Shown: piece by piece, positions 25,101 through 36,300 of the stretch
Position numbering within the stretch: the first letter of the stretch is position 1
Layout of the letters: each line of letters opens with the position of its first letter
Program-made: the position numbers and the translations under genes
The notes under the pieces: generated by a model
Told to the model about the DNA's origin: nothing
The model's database searches: none
The model's input: only the letters and a program-made list of their open reading frames with translations
Source of the DNA: Crotophaga sulcirostris
Lineage: Eukaryota; Chordata; Aves; Cuculiformes; Crotophagidae
Assembly: GCA_013397455.1 (NCBI GenBank)
Contig: VYZB01000124.1
Span: 540,081 to 604,080, forward strand
Direction of reading: 5' to 3'
DNA length: 64,000 nucleotides

Positions 25101-26694
25101 CACACCCTGCACCAGTTCACTTGCATGAAACAGGAAGGGTTGTTGGTGTTTTCAAGCAATAATTGAACTGTGCTTCTCTTGTACATTTGTGTATTTGGAT
25201 GTTTCCACGTGTTTTCTCTATGATGGGTTCGACTGTCTTAACTGCTTTCATAAAGACAATAAACACCGAAATGCCTTAAACTCAGCAACATTCCATCCAC
25301 CTCCACAAAGGACATCTAAATGAAAGTGTTGCCCGAGGCACCCTTTAGTGATGATTAGAACCAAAGATGACATGAAGCTCACAAGGACGTTTGGTTTTGC
25401 TGTTGCTGACAGGCATTTGCATGTCACATTGATGCGTAGCAGGAAAAGTCTGAAGTGAGAGAGAGCTAAAGCTGAACAGAAATCAGGGTTTTTTCTGTGT
25501 GCTGGAAACTTGATTTTTGCATCAAACTTCTGCTCCATACATTTAAAAGAGGATTTTTGGCTGGAGGAAAAGTCTATTTTTAGGCCTCGGTGGTTTCAGT
25601 TGCTGTATTGGTGGGTGGCAGCGTTCACAATACGTCACAGGGCACAAAGCTGCTCCTATTGCCATGCCTGAGTAACATCCCATTAGCTTGTCAGCTGGTT
25701 GTCAGCCTGGTTTGAACTGGCTCTGTGTCACAGCAGCTACTGCAGATCCCAAAAGCACAGCAAATTTTATCATTTGGCCCTGGTATTCTGTTGGGGAGTT
25801 TTTCCGGAGTTTGAGAAAATTTTGGATGTTTTGAATGGCTTGAGAAAAAGAGGGAAACCCAGGGATGCCCAAAGGTAAAAGGATGCTACAGTAGATTTTA
25901 CAGAAGCCAAAGCAGCAGCTTGGCCCTAATTATTGAAAGCCACACACCTCTGTCTTGTTGTTCTGGTGAAGAGGTAAACTAGGCTTTGACAATCTATTTG
26001 ATAGAATTTGAAGTTGTGGATGTGCCGCATCTTGGGGCATTCACATCATTTACCATTTGTCATGGGAACAGTTGGAAAAGCTATCCCAGGCTTTTACTGA
26101 TCCCAGCACAAAATCTGCAGTGCTTCTTGCAGGTAAGCAATAATCCTTCCCTGTTCCTGCCATAGCTGGCATTGATAAATAGCAGCCAAGGACTGACAGT
26201 TCTCTGTCGCTGGTACTTTAAAACTGCTATTGCTTTCGGAAAACAGACAAACATTTCTTCCATAAGCATCTTTAAAACTTCATTTATCCCAAAATCAAAC
26301 CAAAACTAACTTTCTAGGCAAGTGGAACTCCACACTGCAGTGTTAGGTGGTAAGATGCATATGGAAAGTCTTCCTGAAGTATGTGCTGATACTGACTTTG
26401 TATTGCTAAAATCATGCTGCTGATGTTTTCCTGGTCATTTTTTAAACTTTTGTTTACTGTGCTTTTTTTGTTTCTGTTGTCGTTGTGTCTCTGGTATCTG
26501 TTGCCTAAATTCCTGGGCTTGAAATCAAGGGCTGGTACTGGAGTTTTGGACAGACTTCTTCCCCAGTTCTCCTCCCTCTGTAATAAGTCTTTTGGATATT
26601 CTGCAATGTTTCTGTGCCTTGGAAGTCTGGATAGTTTGTGTATCCTTCCCATCTCTGCAAATGCTGTGAGGTTCCCTGTTTTACATAAAGTAGT

Positions 26695-26930
26695 GAGATT
26701 TAGATTAGATATCAGGAAGAAATGTTTTCCTGTGAGGATGGGGAGGCCCTGGTACAAGTTGTCCTGGGAAGTGGTGGCTGCCCCATCCCTGGAGGTGTTG
26801 AAGGCCAGGTTGGATGGGGCTTGGAGGCCCCTGATCCAGTGGGAGGTGTCCCTGCCCATGGCAGGGAGTTGGAACTGGATGGGCATTAGTGTCCCTTCCA
26901 ACCCAAACCATTCTGTGATTCTATGATCTA
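26695..26930 (+). mobile_element. CR1 3' tail just upstream of the MIB2 start exon
   Basis: Sense CR1: 'agattagatatcaggaagaa', 'gaagtggtggctgccccatc', 'gtccctgcccatggcaggg', ending 'ttctgtgattctatgatc' near 26930. Its end is only about 87 bp from the acceptor of the first MIB2 coding exon, so the branch-point region of that intron lies almost next to the insertion. Confidence 0.92.
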
Positions 26931-27028
26931 CAGATTGGGTCTCTTCTGTAACAAGGTCATTCTGGGGAAAATGCGGTGTGTTGAGTGGCATCACTTAATT
27001 GTACGTTGTCTCATTAGGTGTGCTGACC

Positions 27029-27103
27029 ATGCTGCTGACGATGCCGAATGCGCTGCTGCTGATACTGCCTGTCTCCAAGACCCCTCACCTGGAAGAATTT
27101 TAG
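27029..27103 (+). other. Upstream ORF in frame with MIB2 (24 codons)
   Basis: If the exon begins at 27018, its leader has an ATG at 27029 opening 24 codons (starting MLLTMPNALLLILPV, hydrophobic) and ending with TAG at 27101-27103. This frame is the same as that of MIB2, whose ATG follows 18 nt after the stop. The TAG therefore rules out an N-terminal extension through this exon and supports 27122 as the start. The uORF may tune translation or be incidental. Confidence 0.5.
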
Positions 27104-27121
27104 GAGTTGCTGTGCAGATCA

Positions 27122-27368
27122 ATGGACACAGACCCCTATGCCAGCATGCAGGTTGGGATGCGGGTGGTTCGTGGAGTGGACTGGAAATGGGGTAACCAGG
27201 ACAGCGGTGAAGGGAACGTTGGGACTGTGGTTGAGATTGGTCGGACAGGCAGCCCAACCACTCCAGACAAGACTGTGGTCGTGCAGTGGGATCAAGGCAA
27301 CAGAACCAATTATCGGACTGGATTCCAAGGGGCTTACGACCTCCTTCTGTACGATAACGCACAAATAG
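27122..27368 (+). CDS. MIB2: MIB2 coding exon 1: first MIB/HERC2 domain
   Basis: Residues 1-82 plus one base of codon 83. The exon probably begins at 27018, giving a 104-nt 5' UTR part. The [12 protein letters not shown] motif and the [14 protein letters not shown] strand are typical of the MIB/HERC2 fold that binds the Notch ligand tail. The whole domain sits in this one exon. Donor ag|gtgagt, phase 1. The following intron is 467 bp and holds nothing notable. Confidence 0.96.
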
Positions 27369-30300
27369 GTGAGTGGAGCATGGACAAGGAGCACAAACAC
27401 TGGTGCTGTACCCTCCTCTCCTGTAGAATATGTACTGCCTGCCTCACATGCCAGCTGGAATGTTAAAACCTTTTGCAACTGCCTGGGGTTGATGCTGAGC
27501 AGCAGCGTGTGCTCAGCCAATTTATGGCAATGAAATTCCTGTTTGCCTCTATGCAAAGGCTTTTCTTTCCTCTTTCTTTTTTACTATGAGTCTAGCAGTT
27601 TTGCTGACTTTGTCATTCTATTAGATTCTGGCATGACTTTTAGGATGAAAGTCAAGCAAGTCAGGAAATGGATTCTTCATGTTACACGTATCACTTCATA
27701 TTGTATTATTGCATCATCTTCAGTGCAAGGTTTTTTTTCTCTTTAGAACATGTTGATTTACTTTTAAGAGCCTGGTCAGCCTGGTTTCTCTGAAATTTGT
27801 GTGGATCTTATGTTCCTTTGCTTTTGTTCTCCTAGGTGTCCGTCACCCTAACATCATCTGTGACTGTTGCAAGAAGCATGGCATACGGGGAATGCGGTGG
27901 AAATGCAAAATGTGTTTTGACTATGACTTGTGCACACAGTGTTACATGAACAACAAGCATGATCTGTCTCACTCCTTCGAGCGCTACGAGACTGCGCACT
28001 CGCAACCGTAAGTAGTGCTGTAGGAGAAGGCCAGTTGACCATGTCAGATTTATAGGTCACTATAATTCTATATTCTATCATTCTATAGCAGTGGTATCTA
28101 AAATGGGTTGTGGATGCCCCAGAAGGTGTGCAAGATGGTCTGCTGAGGTGCAGGAATAACATAACAGGACTTTACTCGTACATATCTGGATAATTTATAT
28201 AGAAATAAATGTACATATATTGGGGAGTGCTCAAATTCTTTTACTGATAGGATTTCATGATCAAAAAAGTTTGGGAACCACTGTTCTAAAGAATAGTGTA
28301 GGGCTGGATCTGGCACTTTTATGGAGCCTTTTGAAAACAGAAATAAACAGAATTTTTCTGAAAAATTATATAAAAGTGAAAATTCAAAATGTTTGTGTCC
28401 TCCAGCAAAAGCGAGGAGCATGGAGGGAGATCACCTCTGAACAATGCCATGGAGAGGATTTGTCTGGAATAACTGAGGTTGGAACTGTAAAGACAAGTTG
28501 TCTTAGTCAATGCAGCATCCTCTTCGAAGAACAAAAATTGCATGCTTATGACTCACTAGGACGATTGCTTAGATCACTCATCTCAATTTTTTTGCATAAT
28601 AAAATAGAAGAGGAAACCTTTGGCAGCTCCCCAAGGAGCAAAAAAAAGAACTGTGTGTTTAAAAAGACATGATAACTGTTGTGCAGATTTGGGTTTTCCT
28701 GGGGTTTTGTTGCTACCTGCTGTTGTTTGAATGGCTGTGAAACACACAATGGGTCTCCTTTAGTGATCAGGGTTCTCTCACCACCGTTCTCTGTCAGGGA
28801 ATGGATCTCTTGGGGTTCTTTATAATGAGCCTGGAGCACAGTGGTGTGTTGCTTTCAAGACCCAGGCAAAGTGCTGTGATGAGCCCACGGGAGTGGGAAT
28901 TAGTCAGAAAGCTTATCAGAGGGGTGGATGGAGTGACAGCTCACCAAATTTGATAGCATCCCGTAATTTTGGCTTTGCATAATGAAGAGGGGACTACTTA
29001 CGTCTCATGACTGTAGTCCTTGGCGTACCATCAGTGGGATCAAATGTAGAACCATGGAATGCAGCTGTTTTATGGAGCTGTCACATCAACTCCTTAACCA
29101 AAGACCAAGAACTGAGAGTTTGCAGTGCCCCCTGCTCTCCATTCCTAGTCCACTGTGAGAGAGCCCTGCAGCTGCTACCGCTGCTGATCCTTTGGCAGAG
29201 GCAGCCAAGGCCTCTAGTGGGACAGTTTCAGAGATGGCACTGAGGTGGTGTTGCATAGCAAATTGCACTGCTGTTGCCAGACCCACCATGTGGCCCCTGT
29301 ACAGCTGAACCTGGGCAAGACCAGCACAAAACTGTGTGTAGCAGCTCACTAATCCTAGGATTTAAGAGTCCTTAAGCCCAGACAGACACTGCTGAGGGTT
29401 TCCAATCAGTTTTCTAAAGAGGCTTTCAAGAGATGTTTACCTGAAGGCTATTTCAGGTCTTATGACCGGAGTTTGAACCTGTGGTTGCAGGACATACTCT
29501 TTTTCTTTTATACTTTGCCATTTGAAGTAGTGTCTTCCTGACCTCTACCAGTTGATGGTATTTGTTATTGGTCTTGTTTGGTTTGAATTTTAAGGCTGTT
29601 CTGGGAGAGGTGCTCATCCTTGGTTTAGAAGGGTGGACAACTCGTTTTCACCAAAGACTTTTTTTTACGGTTGTTTGTCCATTTGCTGAATACATACGTG
29701 GTAAGTGAGAAATAAATCAGTGTCTGTAAGCAGGACAGCAAAGCAAAACTCGTTGGGTTTGTGTTAGGGCTGGAATAGTCAGACACACTCAGTTCTGCAA
29801 ATAATCAAGTCAGATAATCTTCCTCTCATACAAAATATAAGTAGTATGATATTCAAGTGCAAAGGCAGCAATGGCATCTTGATGCTTCACCTTCTCAGGG
29901 ATGAAGCTGAATTGAATTTCAGCAGGGAATGTGGTTTCTACCCAGGCTGTTTTCTAGACTTCGCTCACCAATAAATCACAACCTTAACAATTTTCCAGCA
30001 GTCTTATTTTTTTTCTGGAGAACAAAGAAATTGGAGCAGCCAGCAAAGTACACACAATGTTTTGTGTAATCAAGCATAGGAAAGACAAATATTTTCTCAT
30101 GTTATGTTTTATATTGTAGTTAAACCTGAGTCTGCAATTATTTTCAGCCATAATTCTTAACCCAGCTCTTTCTACTCGAGTTGCCAGTTGGATTCCTAAA
30201 TCAGATATTTTACAAGAACAAATGTGTGCAGGCATTTAGGTATGCATGTGCAGTGCAGGCCCATTCAAGGCAGCTTTAATAATCCATTCTTCCATCTGTG

Positions 30301-33300
30301 ACTGCTTATATTGTAAGCCTGAACTAATACAGCAGCTGAGTGACAACTGCTGGGTGTCTGATTACCAGGCAATAAAGGGGATGCAGGTTTATTTGCTGTA
30401 GTGACCTCCTGAACATATGTTATTTACCCAGGGTCAGTTTGAGCTGCTAGACTAAGAAATTTTGGTGAGCAACGTTTTGAAGCAAATCTCATGTGCGATG
30501 ATGTCTTTGTTTCCTAACTTTTAAAAAAAATGCTCATAAAATATTCATGAATTTATTAATACAAATTTATTTATGAATTTATTAATACAAATTTATTTAT
30601 GAATTTATTAATACAAATTTATTTATGAAATTATTCTATTAAAGGTTGAGTAAAATTTAAGTACCAGCATGATTTACAGGATAAGGTACCTAACTGTGCC
30701 TCCTTAAAAACATCCGTGCACTTCCAAACATAGGGCATATCCCCACACTAGGGCTTCCCTTGCGTAATTTGGAATACTCTGATTTGGGGAACAAGGATTA
30801 CATTTCATGATGTATTTTATCTCTTCATGATCAAAACTGTAAGCAAGTGGAATTTTCACTAACACATCCTTAGCCCTTGTTTTGAACTAATAGTCATGTT
30901 TAAGGATAATAATTAGACTTCTCGCTTCCTCTGCTTGCTCGTGCTTTTGTGTCATTCTTAGTACAACATTCTGCCATTAAAGGCTTTGTACACACATCAC
31001 CAAGAGCACAGCTGAGAAAACCTTCTCTCTGCAGTGTAGTGTTGAGTCTTAGGTGCACACATGCATTTAGTTCACATTTAATAGCCTTGGTCTGAAATCT
31101 TGCCCGCTGTGGCTTTCCAAAACCAAGTCTGATATGGGTTGGTTTTGGAGATCAACAAAATAGACAAGGAAGCATTTAGCTCATCTCAGACCTTGCGGTC
31201 TGGGTTACAAGCACACAGCTGGTTTTGTGCAGAACTGTGCCGTGGCAAGGGAGGATAGGATTGACAGTGGAAATTCTTGGTCAAGACAGTTCCTCAAATA
31301 GGTTTCTATGATCCTGATCCCTCACTTACTCGCGTCCTTGTCTTAGTCTGGTTCATACTTGAGCAATCAGCATCCGCCTGCCATCTGTCAGAATTTCCTC
31401 CCTTTATCCTTTGCTGGAAGTGCTTCAGTAAGAGCTTTGCTGGGGAGGATTAGAGAATCCAGAATTTCTTGTATCGTTGAGGCTGGCTTTACCTGTAGTT
31501 TCTGTAAGATCTTGGCTTTTCCTGAGGTCTGTGTAGGTCTTTGTACATCTTAGGAGGAGAGCAGGTTTGTACCCGCTGTGAGCTGAGATTCTAGTTTACA
31601 GCTGTGCCTTTCTAAAGAGATGAACACAATATTTATGGCCTGCTACCTTGCAGGGGGACCATCCCTTCTGCTTTCCAGTCCCGTGCACTGTGTTTGTTTC
31701 TCCAGATAAGAATTTTCTACAGTGGAGAAGTCTCTGTCTTGCAAAACGTACTGGTACGAAGGGGCTCTGACTTCTGTAGAGCCTCAGATCACTACTGAAA
31801 TGAAAAGCACGCTCTGTTTACACTTCTCCAGGTCAGTTGTTTTGGGTCTCCCATCTTTGTAAAGTGTGGGTGCTGCTACTTTTCTGGCTGTCAGGGGTGT
31901 GAAAGGCTATGTAAGCACTTCAGTGAAATTAGAGCAGAGGCAGAATAGCCACAGGGCAGGCTGGGGAGAGACATCGCTTCCCTCTGTACAGTGCATGGTC
32001 CCAAGTGTTTTCTGGACACTGTAGTAACTTAATATCATTGGAATTTGTAGGGCAGAAATGGCTGCCGACTTCTGCTGTCGTAATTAAAATTGTTATTAAA
32101 GGCAATATTGTAGTGATTAAATTTATCCCAAGGGTATTTTTGGAACACACTAATTACTTCAGTTGTTATCCTATATTTGGAGCGAAACATGTTGAATTAG
32201 ATTAAAACCGGGGATATATTGGCTCAGGACATCTGGTTCTCACATCATTCTTCAGCATTGCTGGTCAGCAGTGTGGTTCAAAACAAGGTCAGAATTGTGA
32301 GGCCAGGGAAAAAAGGCAGTTGTGGTGGGTTACCTCCAGCATTTCAGGAGAACAAGCGATGGAGTTCCTTACACTTCCTTCTTCTTTAAGGAAGCTCAGC
32401 TTTCTGAACTGGTCAGCTTTGGAATTAGCCACAAATTTCACTGGAAGTGAGAGGTTAATGCCAGAGCTGTTGACATGGGAAGTGACTGCTGTTATGTGAT
32501 TTGTACAGAAAGGGAAATTATGCTTGGAATATAATGAATGTTTGGGGTTTTTTTTCCCTGTTAAAGCATTTTTCTTAAGCTTAGCTGGGTACTTTGTTTT
32601 ACTACCACTGAGAATCTTTGCATTGAAACCTTTCCCTTGAGAGAGGAGGGTTTAGAGGAGAGAATTGTACTTTTAAGACTTTGTGCCAGGTCTCGAGTAA
32701 GATGTCTTTGATAAATTGTTAGAAAAGCATTCAACAAAATGCAGTGAAAATAGCAGGTTGTAGCGAAGCTGTTTCAGATGTTTCCATGCTGGTTTTTGAA
32801 GCCAGTTTACAGTGCAATAAAATAAATACTGATCAGGGTTTCTTTTCAGCTGAACCTTTTTTCTAGCCCTCTTTCATGATCTTTGCTTTCATCACAACTA
32901 CCAGCCTTGATGGTGTTGAAAACAGACAAAATCTCAACCATTCTAAACAGTCCTTGTCTTCTTCCTGTTGAGCAGCGATCTGGATAACGAACGCTCAACA
33001 ATTATAAGAACATGTGTAAATAATCTCTCCCTCTTTTTAAACACATTAGGTCGTAAAGCACCAGTGGGAGATCTGTTAACAAGTTAAGAAAGGTAAAAGA
33101 CTTAGGCTTTTGATGGATAAGTAAACAGTAAGTTCAAGCATAAGCTTTTGATCCTTCGGAGTCTCCACCTTCTCTCTGTAGGTATTAGATGGAAAATAAA
33201 TACAGCATTCTGAGGTCAGCTCTCCCTCCGTATGGCTTCCCCTCCCCTTCCCCTGTGGAACAGCTGCTGAACTTGGGTTTGCTCTGTCTGCCCTGGGTGT

Positions 33301-36300
33301 TGCCAGGAGCCTGTCAGGAGGAGGCGCACAGTTACGGGCATGGATTGTGGCACCTCTGCAGTCACCTAGAAAAGTGGATTTGTACCCTGGGCAAGCAACA
33401 CAAACGGGTCCGTAAGGACTTTCGTGGCTTGGTATCTGATGAGAAGCCTTTCTACTAGGAAAGAGAGACTAGGAACAACAGGCACAAAGCCAGCAGAGGC
33501 TGCTGTAACACTATGGGAATTGGAAGCTGCTTTAACAGGACATCAGACCCCTTGTTCACTATCACGTAGGTACTTTTCTCTTTTTTCTTAAGACGGATGG
33601 GTGTGGACACCTGTGATGTGGATTGCAGGGCAGGTAAAAAGGTCTGTGTGAGTCTGGAAACAGTCTAGCCACAACAGTGCTGGTCTGGTCTGCTCTGCTT
33701 TTCAGCAAGGGAAGCAGGCTGTGCAGTCTGCAGCTTAGGGTATGAAATGTGCTGAACTGGGTATGACTTTGAGCTAGGAGGCTGCCTGAGCTATCAGTGC
33801 TTTCATGCAATGAACGCCCTAGTGATGTCCATAAGCATTGCCTTAAACTGGGATAGAGGGTCTGTTTCACTCCCTCTGAAGTGATGTCAGACTTTCTGGA
33901 GAAGTTCCTAACTTTCTCCTTACTCATCTCTTTCCCCTTACCTCTCAGAGGCTCTCTTTTAAAGATATGTTTTAATTGTGTGAGGCTTGTGTTAATTGAC
34001 TTGAGTGTTCTTCTTTGGGGAGCATCTGGATTCTAAGTGGCTCAGCTGGTGATGAAAACTACAGTGCCCTCCTGCTGTGGTGTTTAGGGTTACTTGCTGG
34101 TATTTCAAGCAGGTTTTCCCCTACTCTGTGTAGGCAATGGGGTGAAGTTGCTAAATCCAGATTTTGATTACTTTGCTTTGCAACAATAAGTTAATTTGTT
34201 TTTCCTAATTTTGTTTTTTCCAGAGTCCTGGTGAGTCCTCGACAGAATTTGACTCGCATCACATTAAAAGGAACTTTCCAGGGGGCTAAAGTAGTCCGTG
34301 GCCCTGACTGGGAGTGGGGTAACCAGGATGGTAAGCTGCTTTTGAGATGTCCTGTAAAACACCCTGCTTTTTTTTTTTGTTGTTGCCAAATTACTGGTTG
34401 GAAGCACATGCTGTTTGTCTGGCTCTGCATGCAGTACTTCCTTTGGAGTTCTCTGGAATATCCTTATTTGGACACTTCTGAGGACAATGGAGAGAAGTGA
34501 TCTATAAGGAGTGCTTCACATGGAGCATTAATGGTTTGCTGTGGTTGATGAGGAATGGCTTCTGCTTTCTGTATGAATTGTTAACTTCAGGCTGAAAATG
34601 CCAAGGGTCAAACATCACCTTTTTAGAGCTGCCTTTTAGGTGCAGTGACCATGTCTAATTCACTGATACCGGTTTCTTTGTAGCACTACAGGGTTAAGGG
34701 GGCTTTACTGTCCATTCTGTTCCAGAGCCTTGTACACACTGTGATGTTTGAAGCTTCTTAATTCCCTTAGAAATTAATTTCTAAGTCCAAAGGTTTCCAG
34801 TGTTGACTCCACCACTTGCTGCAGCTCTGGGTTCAGTGGAGGACATGGATACTTGCAGGGCCTGAGAGCAAAAGAAGCTTACGCTCAGTACAGCTTATCC
34901 ATCCTTTTGAGATCAGATGAACATTTACATGTCTGAGACTTGCGTTGCTTACAGTGATTGTGACCTGAGAGCAGTTATCTGTGCAAGACAAGTGAGGAGA
35001 AACAGAAGGCCAACCACTCAGCCCTCTGCTACAACCACAGCAGTCTGCTACAACCTGTCCCCATTAATAATGCAGTCAAAGGAACATGGTGTTGGTGCAA
35101 GATCTAAGTCAGAGGAACACAGTGTTGCTGCTGGTCACTAGGTTCAGTGTTGGTAGGTTGTTGTCTCTCAGGTGAGAGTATGTCCTGTGTGCCCAGCCAG
35201 ATACACCTGACAAATACATCCTCCTGTTTTGGATGGTTTCAGTAGGACTCCTGCGTGCTTGGGCAGGTGAAGAGAAGTAGCAGAACAAACTTCCCTTGGT
35301 GTTTCTCCACTTGGCCAGTGTTGGGGAGAGGTTAAAGATCTTGGGTGGATTTTACAACACTGCTGTGATTTTATCTTGCCACAGTGTGGTGCCGTGTCAC
35401 TGCATTGCTGAGCTGGGCAGCGTTGCTGAGCATCACCAGGAGTGGCTGCTTCCACACAGAATTCAGCTTTTCCATATTTGTATTCCAAAGTAAATGACTG
35501 GCTGGCTTTCAGTGACCTTAATGTAGAGATTTTCTCCGAGTTGGTCAAGCTGAATCATCTCAGGTTAAATTTCCCTAATTAAAAAGGTGACCAAGATCTC
35601 TTGCACCATCTGCAGATTAAGATGAATCATGCCAGCTGTAAGGAAGTCCTTCTTGCATGTGTATGAAGAACATTTGAGTGGAGGGCACTGCTGCAGGCAG
35701 CAGTGTGCTGTCAGGGAAGCAGAGCTGTGTGCTTCTGTCCAACATATAAAGTTGGCTCTAGAGAAACCCTTCCTGGTGGCAACCTCTCTGCAGGAATTTC
35801 ATCTGCCTCAGTTATTGATTTTTGACTCTGTGCCTACTCCTCTGTGGTGAATAGTTGGTGAACTGACAAGTTTTTTCCTTGTTTTTTATCTAGTTAAGAT
35901 AAAAATGTCATTGAATTATATCTCGCTAAGCATCCCAGTGTCAGGTTGATTTCTGTTGTTTTGGTCTCAGTGAAAATGCAAACTGACACTTTGTTTCCTT
36001 CTTTTTCCATCAGGTGGTGAGGGTAAAACTGGACGTGTGGTTGATATTCGTGGCTGGGATGTGGAGACTGGGCGCAGTGTGGCCAGTGTCACGTGGTCTG
36101 ATGGTACCACGAACGTCTACAGAGTGGGACACAAGGGCAAAGTGGACCTGAAATGTACTGTGGAGGCTTCTGGTGGCTTTTACTACAAAGAGCATCTCCC
36201 AAAATTAGGTGCGTAGAGACATCTTCTGTTGAGAAATTCTGATTCATACTGTCATTTCCTGATGCTAAAGGCATTTTGCTTGGAAGACAGAAAATTAGCA

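Larger units (their letters stand above)
14301..27017 (+). other. MIB2: Large 5' intron of MIB2
   Basis: Runs from the gtaagt donor at 14301 to the acceptor tctcattag (AG at 27016-27017). No internal coding exon is recognisable on either strand. It contains the CR1 copies listed separately (17885, 20385, 21962, 26695), a short TA repeat (about 18060-18072) and a TG repeat (about 18399-18412). Large first introns often hold enhancers, but none can be named from sequence alone. Confidence 0.55.
28008..34223 (+). other. MIB2: MIB2 intron between coding exons 2 and 3 (6.2 kb)
   Basis: GT-AG intron with no recognisable internal exon. It holds the MITE at 28089 and the AT-rich minisatellite at 30549. 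Remaining sequence appears unique; open frames on both strands are short and unsupported. Confidence 0.8.

Noticed and set aside
26314..26994. 226-codon minus-strand and 170-codon plus-strand open frames
   Set aside because: They overlap each other and run through the CR1 tail at 26695-26930. The remaining part has no recognisable domain, and the plus-strand hydrophobic start is T-rich intron sequence.
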